64,000 nt of DNA from Megasphaera_A sueciensis (GCF_050219315.1 NZ_CP116939.1:2840221-2904220), one strand, 5' to 3'; counted from the first letter of the stretch, positions 41,601 through 49,387 are shown. A program made the numbers and translations. The notes: generated by a model not told the origin, from the letters alone.

Positions 41601-43712
41601 ATAACTGTGACGGAAATAATCACTTGTGAACCGGCAGATGTAACCGATTTTACGGTGCAGCAGCGTGATGCGGACCGGTCTATGGCGGTGTTTGACTGGT
41701 CTGCTAATACAGAAGTGGATTTATCATACTATGAAATCCGTATGGGGGATTCATGGGATGAGGGTATCGTCATTATCACAAAAACCAAAGCGACCACGAC
41801 ACAGTATACAGTACCGGCTTCGGGTAGTTACACGTTCTGGATCAAAGCGGTTAATGCAGAAGGATTTTATAGTATCAATCCGGTGAAATTGATAGAACAG
41901 GTTACGCTGGAACCGGCAGCAGTAACTAATTTAGCTATGGAACAGTCCGTACAGGATAAATCTAAAGCCGTATTGTCATGGACGGCTCCGAGTGGTAATG
42001 ATATTGCCTATTATGCTGTAAAGTATGGCAATTCATGGGATGTCGGGATACTTGTAGCTAAAACAAAAGAAATTAAACTTACCGTAGCCCTTCCCGGAAA
42101 TGGTACATGGCATTACATGGTGCAGACAGTTACAGTGGCGGGATATGTTAGCTCGGTTGCCGGTATTGATTTTGTGGCATTCATACAACCTTTAGATGTG
42201 GAAAATTTTAAGGCTGTACAATCAAAAATGGATCGGACGAAAATAACCTTGTCGTGGGATGCCCCCCAAGAAATTGATGTGGCATATTATATGATAAAGG
42301 AAGGGGTAAACTGGGATACTGCAATCGTGGTATCACCCCGAATTTCCGGTACGCTATATGAGGTGATTGTAAAAGATGAAAATACACATACATGGTTGAT
42401 CAAAGCTGTTACGATTGCGGGTAATGAAAGCCAGTATGCTGCGTCTGTCATCGGTGTCTATGATTTGCGACCTAATATCGTACCTAGTGTGCAAGCGGCA
42501 CAAGATAATAGTAACCGGGCAGTATTGGACATTAATTGGGGAGAAGTTACGGATGGTGATTTATTAGGATATCAGGTGAAGATTGGTGATAACTGGGATT
42601 CCGGTGAACCTTTGCCATTTACCCGAGAATTATATACGACGTATCATCTTACCCAGTCCGGTACCTCAAAAGTTATGATAAAGGCCATGAATGCCGCCGG
42701 GTATTACTCCGATGAAACATCGATTGCAGTAACCGTACAGGTGGAACCATCCGATATAACAAGGTTGGTAGCATATCAGAACGGGGATGCGGTGGAACTG
42801 TATTGGGATAAATCAGAAGATGCTGATGTTATGGGGTATGAAATTCGGGAAGGATATTCTTTTGAACAAGGCAGTTTAGTTACGACTGGGGTGACTAATA
42901 CCAACTATACGGTAACTATTGATACAGAACGGTTGTACCGGTATTTTGTAAAAGCCATCAATAATAGTGGCCATTATAGTAAAAATGCAGCCAGTGTATC
43001 ACTCACAGTAGAAAATTTATCACCCCGAAATATAATTAAAACCTACGATGAAATAAAATTAGCAAATGGTTCTCATGAAAATACGGAGTTTGGTGAGTCG
43101 TTGATCAACTTCCAAACGATAGGTGGAAAGTGGTCCGATTATCCGACAACTAAATTTTCTGAAGTTGGTGGCAGCGTTGTACTCAAACTGATGAAGGATG
43201 CTGATGGTACATATTATCCGCAGGGGATATATACGTCTGCTGTCATTGATCTTGGTTCTATCGTTACTGCCAATATCATTACGTTGTTTACTTCTTCAGT
43301 TATGTTAAAAGGTGGCAGTGCAGTGTTGCAGATACGGACATCACAGGATGGAACAGCGTGGTTAAATTGGGAAGGTTTTAAACCTATTCAACATACATTC
43401 CAGTATGTTCAGTTCCAAGTCCTTTTAGCAACAACGGATACAGCTAAAACGCCGGAAGTAAATCAATTTACCGTTTCTATTGATGTGCCGGATACCGATA
43501 TCGCATTGACAGCGACAATCCCAAAAGGTGGCACAACGGTATTATATGGCCATACGTATTATACGGTTCCGGCAGTTGTACCTGCGGCACTGGGGGAAAA
43601 TCTTCACGCAGAACTTATCAGTAAAACAGTACGTTATTGCGTCATAAAAATAAAAGATGCATCTAATACGGATGTGGGTGGTTCTGCCGATATTCGTATA
43701 AAAGGATATTAA
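38676..43712 (+). CDS. Tail tip/host-specificity protein, lambda J-like with fibronectin-III repeats
   Basis: A 1678-residue central tail fibre. The first ~140 residues include a Gly/Ala-rich hydrophobic stretch (GWAAMIALTVYAGGIGATWF) like the lambda gpI/J junction, then the TipJ hub (WGPVDKITDLRIGTTGLEDG). From about residue 800 several fibronectin-III-like repeats follow, each with a D-W-x-N/A-x-D-V/I-x-Y motif such as LDWKANTDVDLKGYRVYV and FDWSANTEVDLSYYEIRM. The C-terminal part probably contacts the receptor. ATG 38676 has GGAGG seven bases upstream; the longer frame from 38613 lacks a site. Confidence 0.9.
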   Translation: MKRELMVISQKTIQIMEIKNPFEPKNRTIRTVPVTNGTVFSYLDPTGKIVYYNGYLVPNPENFYPQGGGQLIVTPHMGKGVMQVLGWAAMIALTVYAGGIGATWFGGTKAFGAVLLRTLAAGAVITLGGRVINSICHIDQTNESSETNYGWNLPEVQTTEGGVIGETFGEVMPTPQLLEEHVETNNSDDEDSNVQYLDLLLCGGWGPVDKITDLRIGTTGLEDGSFDDVQIETRLGTNDQKPISFFPDSVLDQSVGMQIVNGKSVVRTTETSKAQRLDVTIEFPSGIYYVNSDGNYGKQKVNFRIEYRKTGDTDWINPVVNNNYVANTYQLEKGTNSAIYRTYTIAQNLTAGQYDVRVTGENLPTGTRYCTYMQWNTLSSFIYDGAKTHPGKVLVALRIKATNQLSGSLPNVNWRQWRNTVYVWNPNTSAYEAKSARNPIWAAYAILHKCKLLENINTGQFEYVVEGSDKKNFTQYYDQWVEAAAYADDQIDNNNGGTEARFEFDAFYNTAITTWTAAQKAAAVGHAAIIRHGTQYGITVDKPGTICQIFGEGQTTVSSVKGSFALVSDRAKAVELIYNDADNDFKNTPMKIYSPTYANDLTVQDNTPQVTLFGVKRRSQAHREGCYYLATNERQVQSISFGVDIAGIVCQYGDIIGYNHAVSQLGMASGRIVSASGNTVILDKEVELSADTTYMILISLSVSDTIVKVETVPISVDTTTNTLTVTTAFDSAKMPVQYDPYAFGLVDKAVKPFRIIKTERDGDNRVTLTVAEYDEAVYAIDYSKYPVIDYTNPTAFKPPTEVKLTEYNYCMADGTKHHVLRAAWNIVQGQRTDKFYVYYSDDGVTWKSWGSTESMTAEITDVNPPGTYYVKVCASLGGINSAFTTANIAMTGWDSPPNDVVGLTASSIVSNRTQVKLDWKANTDVDLKGYRVYVNGVLISNILTDTTYTYTAFKSGTYTFAVVAVDNSDNESANQITVTEIITCEPADVTDFTVQQRDADRSMAVFDWSANTEVDLSYYEIRMGDSWDEGIVIITKTKATTTQYTVPASGSYTFWIKAVNAEGFYSINPVKLIEQVTLEPAAVTNLAMEQSVQDKSKAVLSWTAPSGNDIAYYAVKYGNSWDVGILVAKTKEIKLTVALPGNGTWHYMVQTVTVAGYVSSVAGIDFVAFIQPLDVENFKAVQSKMDRTKITLSWDAPQEIDVAYYMIKEGVNWDTAIVVSPRISGTLYEVIVKDENTHTWLIKAVTIAGNESQYAASVIGVYDLRPNIVPSVQAAQDNSNRAVLDINWGEVTDGDLLGYQVKIGDNWDSGEPLPFTRELYTTYHLTQSGTSKVMIKAMNAAGYYSDETSIAVTVQVEPSDITRLVAYQNGDAVELYWDKSEDADVMGYEIREGYSFEQGSLVTTGVTNTNYTVTIDTERLYRYFVKAINNSGHYSKNAASVSLTVENLSPRNIIKTYDEIKLANGSHENTEFGESLINFQTIGGKWSDYPTTKFSEVGGSVVLKLMKDADGTYYPQGIYTSAVIDLGSIVTANIITLFTSSVMLKGGSAVLQIRTSQDGTAWLNWEGFKPIQHTFQYVQFQVLLATTDTAKTPEVNQFTVSIDVPDTDIALTATIPKGGTTVLYGHTYYTVPAVVPAALGENLHAELISKTVRYCVIKIKDASNTDVGGSADIRIKGY

Positions 43713-43731
43713 CGCCGAGAGGCGTTTTTTA
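43711..43731 (+). terminator. Small terminator between J-like and fibre genes
   Basis: AACGCC-GAGA-GGCGTT followed by T-run, directly at the J-like stop. The next gene nevertheless has no obvious new promoter, so termination is probably partial. Confidence 0.6.
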
Positions 43732-43753
43732 TTGCGGAAAAGAGAGTGATTCG

Positions 43754-44869
43754 ATGGCATACGACAGCACTAAGCCGACAGATGATGAATATCTATCGAC
43801 GTTTCCGGCTGAAATGCGGGAACAATTGCGGGCTATCATTAGTGACCAGATTGTAAATGCTTTAAAATTACAGGGCTTGATTCCTGCAAATACGACAGGG
43901 CAAATACCTGTTAGCAATGGAAATGTGAATACAAATTTAAATGCCGATATGCTGGATGGCAAACATAGTGCCTCGTTTTCCGACATAGCCCATATTCATA
44001 GTGATGCTACGAAGAACGCTGATGGATTTATGAGCAGTGTCGATAAGACTAAGCTGGATGGCGTGGAAGCAGGGGCGGAGGTGAATCAAAACGCAATTAG
44101 TAATATTGCTGTGGGAAGTACTACGATACAGGCCGACAATAAACAAGATACGCTCACCATAGTAAACGGAGCCAATATTACGGTGACACCAGATGCCACT
44201 AATGATAAAATTACGATTGCCGTTTCGGGAACAGTCCCTATGGCCGTTGGTTGTACGGGAAATGCAGCAACAGCAACAAAATTAAAAACAGCACGGAAAA
44301 TTTCACTTACAGGAGATGCAACGGGATCAGTATCAGATGATGGAAGTGAAGATATAGATATTGAGGTAGCGGTAGGAAGTGCTAATAGTATTAGTTCAGA
44401 TGTATTGAAAACTATTTTATTAGTTGTATATCCGGTAGGTAGTTATTATTGGAACGATGACAATACAGATCCTTCAACGTTATTTGGCGGTACGTGGATA
44501 CAAATTAAAGATAAGTTTGTTCTTGCTGCAGGTGATACCTATAAAGCAGGGGACACTGCAGGTGAAGCAACCCATATATTAACTATCAATGAAATGCCAA
44601 GTCATAGACATGGGGCATCAGCAGATTCACAAGGACAGCATACTCATTCAATTACATATACTAAAAATAATTCACCCGCATACCACGGAGCTGGCAGTAA
44701 TGTGGGGCATTTAGGTGGCAATGGACAGCAATGGAATTGGTCAGATATTAATACTAATGCAGCTGGTTTACATTCCCATAATATAACTATTAATAGTACT
44801 GGTGACGGACAAGCACATAATAACATGCCACCATACATTGTTGCTTATTGTTGGAAGAGAACGGCATAA
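43754..44869 (+). CDS. Tail fibre with C-terminal tail-collar-like domain
   Basis: A 371-residue fibre. The N-terminal ~60 residues attach to the tail; LNADMLDGKHSASF and KTKLDGVEAGAEVNQNAI are phage-fibre shaft repeats; the C-terminal ~130 residues (YPVGSYYWNDDNTDPSTLFG, INEMPSHRHG, HNNMPPYIVAYCWKRTA) match the tail-collar/short-fibre tip with conserved histidines for metal binding. It likely recognises the host surface. Confidence 0.88.
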   Translation: MAYDSTKPTDDEYLSTFPAEMREQLRAIISDQIVNALKLQGLIPANTTGQIPVSNGNVNTNLNADMLDGKHSASFSDIAHIHSDATKNADGFMSSVDKTKLDGVEAGAEVNQNAISNIAVGSTTIQADNKQDTLTIVNGANITVTPDATNDKITIAVSGTVPMAVGCTGNAATATKLKTARKISLTGDATGSVSDDGSEDIDIEVAVGSANSISSDVLKTILLVVYPVGSYYWNDDNTDPSTLFGGTWIQIKDKFVLAAGDTYKAGDTAGEATHILTINEMPSHRHGASADSQGQHTHSITYTKNNSPAYHGAGSNVGHLGGNGQQWNWSDINTNAAGLHSHNITINSTGDGQAHNNMPPYIVAYCWKRTA

Positions 44870-44880
44870 GGAGGTGCGGC

Positions 44881-45090
44881 ATGGAGGGAGTATTGGTGGG
44901 AATTATAGGTGGGTTAGTGGCTATGGTCGGAGTCTTAATTAAATTTTCTATTATTAATCCAATTGCCAAATGGCCGGAACAAGTGCAGGAGCTTGCCAAG
45001 TTGCAGGTGTCTACAGATGAATCCGTGCATAGTGCACACAAACGGATTGACGGTCTGGAGGAGCGCGTAGAGGTATTGGAAAGGAAGTGA
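44881..45090 (+). CDS. Small membrane-coiled-coil protein (XhlA-like)
   Basis: A 69-residue protein: one N-terminal membrane helix (VGIIGGLVAMVGVLIKF) and a C-terminal coiled coil (HKRIDGLEERVEVLERK). This is the architecture of haemolysin XhlA/holin-associated proteins. AAGGAGGTG precedes the ATG. It begins the lysis cassette. Confidence 0.7.
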   Translation: MEGVLVGIIGGLVAMVGVLIKFSIINPIAKWPEQVQELAKLQVSTDESVHSAHKRIDGLEERVEVLERK

Positions 45091-45126
45091 TCCATTAAAA
45101 TATGTATCTAGTCTGGAGGTGATACA

Positions 45127-45369
45127 TTGTTACAAAAAATGCATAAACATATGTTAGATATTATAGCAGGGGCATTTTTGCTCCTGTTTTTGTTTTGGGC
45201 AATTGGCTATTTTGCAGACGCATTGTATGGCATGAAATTCGAAATCAAGTCGTGCTGGGACGGATTTACTACACTGAGTGGTGCCGGTGTTTTAGCTGTC
45301 GTACGCTATATCATGGACAGCTGGAAGAATAGTGATGATGGGGTAAATCCATATGAAGACAAAAAATAG
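45127..45369 (+). CDS. Holin-like small membrane protein
   Basis: An 80-residue protein with a strong N-terminal membrane helix (IIAGAFLLLFLFWAIGYFA), a second moderately hydrophobic segment (LSGAGVLAVVRYIMDSW) and a charged tail, as in class II holins. TTG start behind GGAGGTG. It lies between the XhlA-like gene and the lysozyme, so holin is the natural call. Confidence 0.7.
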   Translation: MLQKMHKHMLDIIAGAFLLLFLFWAIGYFADALYGMKFEIKSCWDGFTTLSGAGVLAVVRYIMDSWKNSDDGVNPYEDKK

Positions 45370-45381
45370 GAGATGATTTAC

Positions 45382-45972
45382 ATGAACGTAATTGACATAT
45401 CTGATTGGCAGGAAGGTCTTAATTTTGACGATTTACGAAATAACGGTGTGGATGGCGTTGTCATCAAAATTGAAGAAGGGCAAAGCGAGGACGCTGATTT
45501 TGAAACATTTTTGCAGGACGTAGAAAATGAGGAATTAGAATGGGGCGTTTACTTATTTTCTCATGCTACTTCAACAGATATTGCTATTCAGGAAGCCCAA
45601 AATTTAATAGCGAATCTAAATGGCAGGGTTCCACCACTGGGAACATGGTACGATATTGAGGCAGATGAATGTTTTAACAGTGGGGTTAACCCAACAGATT
45701 TATGTAGTTCATTTATTTGTACGGTAAACGATGCAGGGTTAAAATGTGGAATTTATGCTTCTGATGGAAAGTTTGGCGAAGGGGAAAATGAAATTAATCC
45801 TAATACGTTGGGAGATTATGTCCCATATTGGGTAGCAGAATATGGGGTATCGCAATGTGATTTTCCGTCACAATATCCGAACAAGCACATGGCAGCATGG
45901 CAGGATAGTGAAAATGGGAATATTGATGGCACCAACGTGGATACGGATCAATGGTATGACGACCCATTGTAA
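45382..45972 (+). CDS. GH25 lysozyme (endolysin)
   Basis: A 196-residue glycoside hydrolase family 25 muramidase: VIDISDWQEGLNF at the N-terminus holds the first catalytic acid, WYDIEADE the D-x-E pair near residue 93, and VDTDQWYDDPL the family's closing motif. It cleaves the glycan strands of peptidoglycan at lysis. No signal peptide, so release depends on the holin. AGGAGATG precedes ATG 45382. Confidence 0.9.
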   Translation: MNVIDISDWQEGLNFDDLRNNGVDGVVIKIEEGQSEDADFETFLQDVENEELEWGVYLFSHATSTDIAIQEAQNLIANLNGRVPPLGTWYDIEADECFNSGVNPTDLCSSFICTVNDAGLKCGIYASDGKFGEGENEINPNTLGDYVPYWVAEYGVSQCDFPSQYPNKHMAAWQDSENGNIDGTNVDTDQWYDDPL

Positions 45973-46077
45973 TTATTTTTTAAGTTAACAAATGGCCAAT
46001 AGGCAGTTGGTAGTATTTTTGAAATTTTTATATGTTTTAATTTTTTATTTTAGTTAACAATTAAGGAGTGGATCATT

Positions 46078-46392
46078 ATGACAGAAGAAGTTAAACAAGA
46101 AACAGCACAGAATTCGGTAACACCGGAAGAGAAAGTGGAACAGGATATTGCTAATATGAAGCAGCATTTGGCTAATTTGGAACAGGATGACAAAGATTTG
46201 TATGCTGATGAAATAAAATCCTTGAAAGCAAAAATTACGGCATCAGAAGACAAGCTGCAGCAGGAAGCAAAATCCGTTGTGACAAATGTGGAAACCGCAG
46301 AAAAAACATTCCGGGAAAAATATGGTAATGAAGTGTTGAACAGCGTTGAAATTGTGGCATTAGCTGCCATTATTTATAGACTATTTTTCTAA
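46078..46392 (+). CDS. Coiled-coil protein with C-terminal membrane anchor
   Basis: A 104-residue acidic coiled-coil protein (EEKVEQDIANMKQHLANLEQ and onward), with a C-terminal hydrophobic helix ending ALAAIIYRLFF. It is behind the lysin with AAGGAGTGG upstream and followed by a strong terminator. A tail-anchored coiled coil could be part of the lysis machinery or a surface-exclusion factor. Not recognised. Confidence 0.55.
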   Translation: MTEEVKQETAQNSVTPEEKVEQDIANMKQHLANLEQDDKDLYADEIKSLKAKITASEDKLQQEAKSVVTNVETAEKTFREKYGNEVLNSVEIVALAAIIYRLFF

Positions 46393-46402
46393 TTACATGC
46401 AA

Positions 46403-46440
46403 AAGGTCGGCAGGTATGATTCCTGTCGGCCTTCTTTTTA
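46403..46440 (+). terminator. Terminator at the end of the late/lysis operon
   Basis: AAGGTCGGCAGG pairs with CCTGTCGGCCTT (12-bp arms, one G-T), 7-base loop, followed by CTTTTTATA. Confidence 0.85.
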
Positions 46441-46457
46441 TATAGGGAGAAAATATC

Positions 46458-47051
46458 ATGATACTATCTGAAATGAAGAAACATAAAAAAACAATTGCCT
46501 GTGTTGCCGTTGTAGCCGTTTTACTGGGTGGCGGCTTATACTTTTACCTGCATCATGAAAAGGTGGCACAGGAAGCGCCTAAGGTAATGAAATACCAAGA
46601 TACGACCAATTCGGGTAAATTAAAAAATACCTTGGATGTAGATGATAACACAGCAGGGCAGTTAGTTAAAGAAATTGAATACATTTATGACGGTAAAGTT
46701 GCACCGGAAACTACGTATTATGTAACTGCACCCAATTTGGAAAAAGCTGCAGATGATACGGCAAGCAATATTAAAACAACGATGGCTACAGGCAAAAATA
46801 CAAATAACTTACCAACAGCAGCAGTTGAAAAAACAGACCGGACAGTTGTAACGGCCAACACTGATCAGCAGCAGGTCGATGTGTACAAAATCAATCTCAG
46901 AAACAACCATAAACTCAAGGGCGGAGTTTTATATCACGATAATGGTTTATCCGTGGGAGCTGGATATCAGGCAGGCAAGTGGGAAGGAATGGTATATGTT
47001 GGTCATGGAAAGCCGGATTATGCGGTGAATTATACATGGAAAGAATGGTGA
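46458..47051 (+). CDS. Single-pass membrane protein with extracytoplasmic domain
   Basis: A 197-residue protein with an N-terminal signal-anchor (KKTIACVAVVAVLLGGGLYFYL) and about 170 extracytoplasmic residues; the last 50 (GGVLYHDNGLSVGAGYQAGK, then EGMVYVGHGKPDYAVNYTW) are glycine- and aromatic-rich and likely beta-sheet. No lipobox cysteine is seen. If the host is a diderm Negativicute, this is a candidate for a spanin-like or envelope-exposed lysogenic conversion protein, which is inference. It has GGGAGAAAA upstream. Confidence 0.55.
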   Translation: MILSEMKKHKKTIACVAVVAVLLGGGLYFYLHHEKVAQEAPKVMKYQDTTNSGKLKNTLDVDDNTAGQLVKEIEYIYDGKVAPETTYYVTAPNLEKAADDTASNIKTTMATGKNTNNLPTAAVEKTDRTVVTANTDQQQVDVYKINLRNNHKLKGGVLYHDNGLSVGAGYQAGKWEGMVYVGHGKPDYAVNYTWKEW

Positions 47052-47216
47052 CTTTACTTTATTCTAAAAAAACATATGGAGCAAAAATTAATGTGTTATC
47101 TAGTGTATGGGTGAAAATCTGCAATCGGTTGTATATTTATGCTATTAATAATGCTATATCTTCTATTGTGGTAAATATTCAGAGCGGATTAATGGATTTG
47201 GCTAGAAAATATTGTA

Positions 47217-47249
47217 TAAGGCACTGACTGTGGTCAGTGCCTTATTTTT
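47217..47249 (+). terminator. Strong terminator before the leftward membrane gene
   Basis: AAGGCACTGAC pairs perfectly with GTCAGTGCCTT (11 bp), 4-base loop, followed by ATTTTTA. The stretch 47052-47216 before it holds no supported gene. Confidence 0.85.
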
Positions 47250-47289
47250 AGCTATTTTGTATTAACGAGATTGTGAAAAATTAACAATA

Positions 47290-48255
47290 TTATTGATTTT
47301 TAGATATATCTTTTTGTATTTGATCTAATTTTTTGTTTAACATTTCAAAATTTTTATTTATGTGATCTAAATTTATCTGGGGAGAAATTTCTAACATTTC
47401 TGCCTTGAATTTGCTGCTTCTGCAAATACCCCATTCTATATTTATATTATTATTTAATGTTTCTATATTAAATTGCTTATTTGGAGGAACAATATTATTG
47501 TAGCATTTGACAATTTTGATGAATAGTTTATTGTGAGATTTCCAAGCAGACATTAATTCTTCATTTTCTTTTTTTGGTAACCAATTATTTGTTTTTATAT
47601 GATTATCTGGTGAGCCTTTTCTTAGCATTAGAAATTTTGCACCAGGTTGGTTAAAAAAAATTGTCAATTGAGGTAATTTGTAAGAATATGATATAAAGGA
47701 TGAGAACCGAAACTTCTGTATTAATGTAATAATTTCAGTATCTATTAAGTTTCCGAAAACAAGCAATACTTCACTTAATAAAGAATCGGATAAAAATTTA
47801 TTAGCATCAAGTAAAATTTGATAATTTTTCATAATATTAGGTACATTTAATTTGTTTTGCCTAGGATCATTTTTTTCTAAATAAGGAGATTTATTAAAAT
47901 CAAGATAGTCAACTTCCCTAAAATATTCATCGGAAATTAAATAATCTAAAGAAGTAATCCGTATTTCTTGTTTAGCAGAAGACTTAAAAAAACCATAAAT
48001 GATAACTTCATAGTATTCTTTTAGTATTTCATATAGAGAATTAAGTGCAATGTTTTTTCTCAATTCATTTTCTTTTTTATGATATTTATTTAATGTCATA
48101 TCATAAAGATAAATTATAATAGCGCTAGTAATGAATCCTGTTCCTATATTTATTTCAATGCTTTGGAACCATTGTTTGCTAAACCAACTTATAATACATA
48201 GTATTATTCCAAATATAAAGATTCCTAGTAAAATATAAGATATTCTTTTTTCCAT
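47290..48255 (-). CDS. Two-helix membrane protein with cytoplasmic domain, unknown
   Basis: A 321-residue protein. Two N-terminal helices (ISYILLGIFIFGIILCIISW and NIGTGFITSAIIIYLYD) are followed by a charged ~250-residue cytoplasmic region ending in a coiled coil (HINKNFEMLNKKLDQIQKDI). It is much more AT-rich than the phage core and leftward against the late genes, the profile of an acquired accessory (moron) gene. It is divergent from the methyltransferase. Membrane sensor/effector proteins of this shape occur among abortive-infection systems, but no motif supports that here. Confidence 0.6.
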   Translation of the reverse strand: MEKRISYILLGIFIFGIILCIISWFSKQWFQSIEINIGTGFITSAIIIYLYDMTLNKYHKKENELRKNIALNSLYEILKEYYEVIIYGFFKSSAKQEIRITSLDYLISDEYFREVDYLDFNKSPYLEKNDPRQNKLNVPNIMKNYQILLDANKFLSDSLLSEVLLVFGNLIDTEIITLIQKFRFSSFISYSYKLPQLTIFFNQPGAKFLMLRKGSPDNHIKTNNWLPKKENEELMSAWKSHNKLFIKIVKCYNNIVPPNKQFNIETLNNNINIEWGICRSSKFKAEMLEISPQINLDHINKNFEMLNKKLDQIQKDISKNQ

Positions 48256-48431
48256 GTTCTCAGCTCCTATTTTTAATTTATATGAACTAGTACAAATGGT
48301 ATGCTAAAAATGATGAAAATACAAGTTAATCAATATTTATTTTCAAACAGAACAAATGTTTGCATCCTAGCTGTTGTCATGATACAATACCAGTAGACTA
48401 GTCAGAATCTATTATTATGAGGTGATTGTAA

Positions 48432-49163
48432 ACGAACGAAAAGTTTTTAAATCAAATTAAATGCGGTGATTCCATCGAATTGCTGCAGCAGCTTGAAGAT
48501 AATTCCGTGGATGCGGTTATTACAGATCCGCCATACTGCAGCGGTGGTCAAACTGCGAACGCACGAGCACAAACTCCATCCAGTAAGTATGAACAATCAG
48601 ATAATAAAATTGTCCATCGTCCGGATTTTGTGGGTGATACCATGGATCAACGTTCATGGTTGCATTGGTGTATCTTATGGATTACTGATTGTCAGCGGAT
48701 TCTTAAGCCTGGTGGATATTTCCTTATGTTTACTGATTGGCGGCAGATGCCGACGGCTTCAGATGCTTTGCAAATGGGCGGCTTGATATGGCGTGGTATT
48801 GTAGCATGGAATAAAGGACTGGGAGCGAGAGCACCGCATAAGGGTTATTTTAGACATCAATGTGAATATATTGTGTGGGGCACGAATGGAAAGTGTTCTA
48901 AAGCCAAACATGCAGGACCGTATCCCGGCTGCTTTAATTTTCCAGTGAAACAAAAAGATAAGTTCCATTTGACCGGAAAGCCGACACCGCTCATGGAAGA
49001 GTTAGTACAAATTGTTCCGGAAAGGTCAGTTATTTTAGATCCGTTTGCGGGAAGCGGTACGACGTGCGTGGCAGCCAAGAAACATAACCGGCAATATATT
49101 GGATTTGAGAAGACTGAAGTATATTATGATATTGCTGAGAAAAGAATAATGAATGCTATATAG
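48432..49163 (+). CDS. DNA methyltransferase (beta-type order, N6-adenine or N4-cytosine); start codon appears to be ACG
   Basis: A 243-codon methyltransferase: ITDPPYCSGG (catalytic motif IV) comes first and the SAM-binding motif VILDPFAGSGTTCVAAKKHN last, the order of beta-class amino-methyltransferases. The conserved N-terminus (FLNQIKCGDSIELLQQLEDN) extends upstream to ACG 48432, which sits seven bases behind GAGGTG, exactly where an ATG is expected; a stop lies just before at 48429. The next in-frame start, TTG 48480, would cut into the conserved GDSIELL segment. No cognate restriction enzyme is adjacent, so it probably protects phage DNA. Confidence 0.8.
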   Translation, partial: TNEKFLNQIKCGDSIELLQQLEDNSVDAVITDPPYCSGGQTANARAQTPSSKYEQSDNKIVHRPDFVGDTMDQRSWLHWCILWITDCQRILKPGGYFLMFTDWRQMPTASDALQMGGLIWRGIVAWNKGLGARAPHKGYFRHQCEYIVWGTNGKCSKAKHAGPYPGCFNFPVKQKDKFHLTGKPTPLMEELVQIVPERSVILDPFAGSGTTCVAAKKHNRQYIGFEKTEVYYDIAEKRIMNAI

Positions 49164-49168
49164 CTAAA

Positions 49169-49196
49169 AGGCCCTATTTTAAATAGGACCTTTTTT
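49169..49196 (+). terminator. Terminator after the methyltransferase
   Basis: AGGCCCTATTT pairs with AAATAGGACCT (11 bp), followed by six T. Confidence 0.85.
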
Positions 49197-49222
49197 GTGC
49201 ATAATGCAAAAATTTTACAAAA

Positions 49223-49243
49223 GGTGTAGATAAGGGTGTAGAT
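49223..49243 (+). promoter_or_regulatory. Putative integrase arm-type sites beside attR
   Basis: GGTGTAGAT at 49223-49231 and 49235-49243, with a 12-bp period, matching the pair at 4974-4994 in the int 3' end and in the same orientation. Confidence 0.55.
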
Positions 49244-49263
49244 GAGCTGTTTTTTCTCGTATA

Positions 49264-49298
49264 TACAAAAACAACCATGCCGCGCAAACGGCATGGTT
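49264..49298 (-). terminator. Terminator of tRNA-Lys, carried by the phage
   Basis: On the minus strand AACCATGCCG and CGGCATGGTT form a perfect 10-bp stem followed by GTTTTTG. It lies inside the prophage, so the phage restores both the tRNA 3' end and its terminator on integration. Confidence 0.8.
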
Positions 49299-49305
49299 AT
49301 CATAC

Positions 49306-49357
49306 TTTTTATGGTGGACCACCAGGGGCTCGAACCCTGGACACCCTGATTAAGAGT
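49306..49357. other. attR: 52-bp attachment core within intact tRNA-Lys
   Basis: Identical to attL at 4817-4868; here continuous with the 5' half of the tRNA, so the gene remains functional. Confidence 0.9.
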
Positions 49358-49387
49358 CAGGTGCTCTACCAGCTGAGCTAGTGGTCC
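49312..49387 (-). tRNA. tRNA-Lys (anticodon CTT)
   Basis: The 76-base minus-strand sequence folds as a full cloverleaf: acceptor GGACCAC/GTGGTCC, D arm AGCTCAGCTGGTAGAGC, anticodon arm CTGACTCTTAATCAG, T arm CCAGGGTTCGAGCCCTGG, and encoded CCA. The anticodon CTT reads AAG (Lys). A promoter lies outside the prophage: TTGATT (complement of 49434-49439), 17-bp spacer, TATTAT (complement of 49411-49416). Confidence 0.97.

Larger units (their letters stand above)
4869..49357. mobile_element. Temperate siphophage prophage integrated in tRNA-Lys
   Basis: The boundaries are set by the 52-bp direct repeat at 4817-4868 and 49306-49357. Between them lie an integrase next to attL, a CI/Cro-like switch, recombination and replication genes, HNH-terminase-portal-protease-capsid, a lambda-like tail operon, holin-like and lysozyme genes, and accessory genes at the right end. 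The length is about 44.5 kb, or about 41.6 kb without the two 1441-bp IS copies. All structural genes have full-length open frames; the only visibly broken gene is a YfbU-family accessory gene. The element therefore looks intact, although induction cannot be judged from sequence. Confidence 0.92.

Noticed and set aside
47052..47216. Coding continuation after the membrane protein at 46458
   Set aside because: The frames are short, AT-rich and without ribosome-binding sites; the stretch ends in a terminator.
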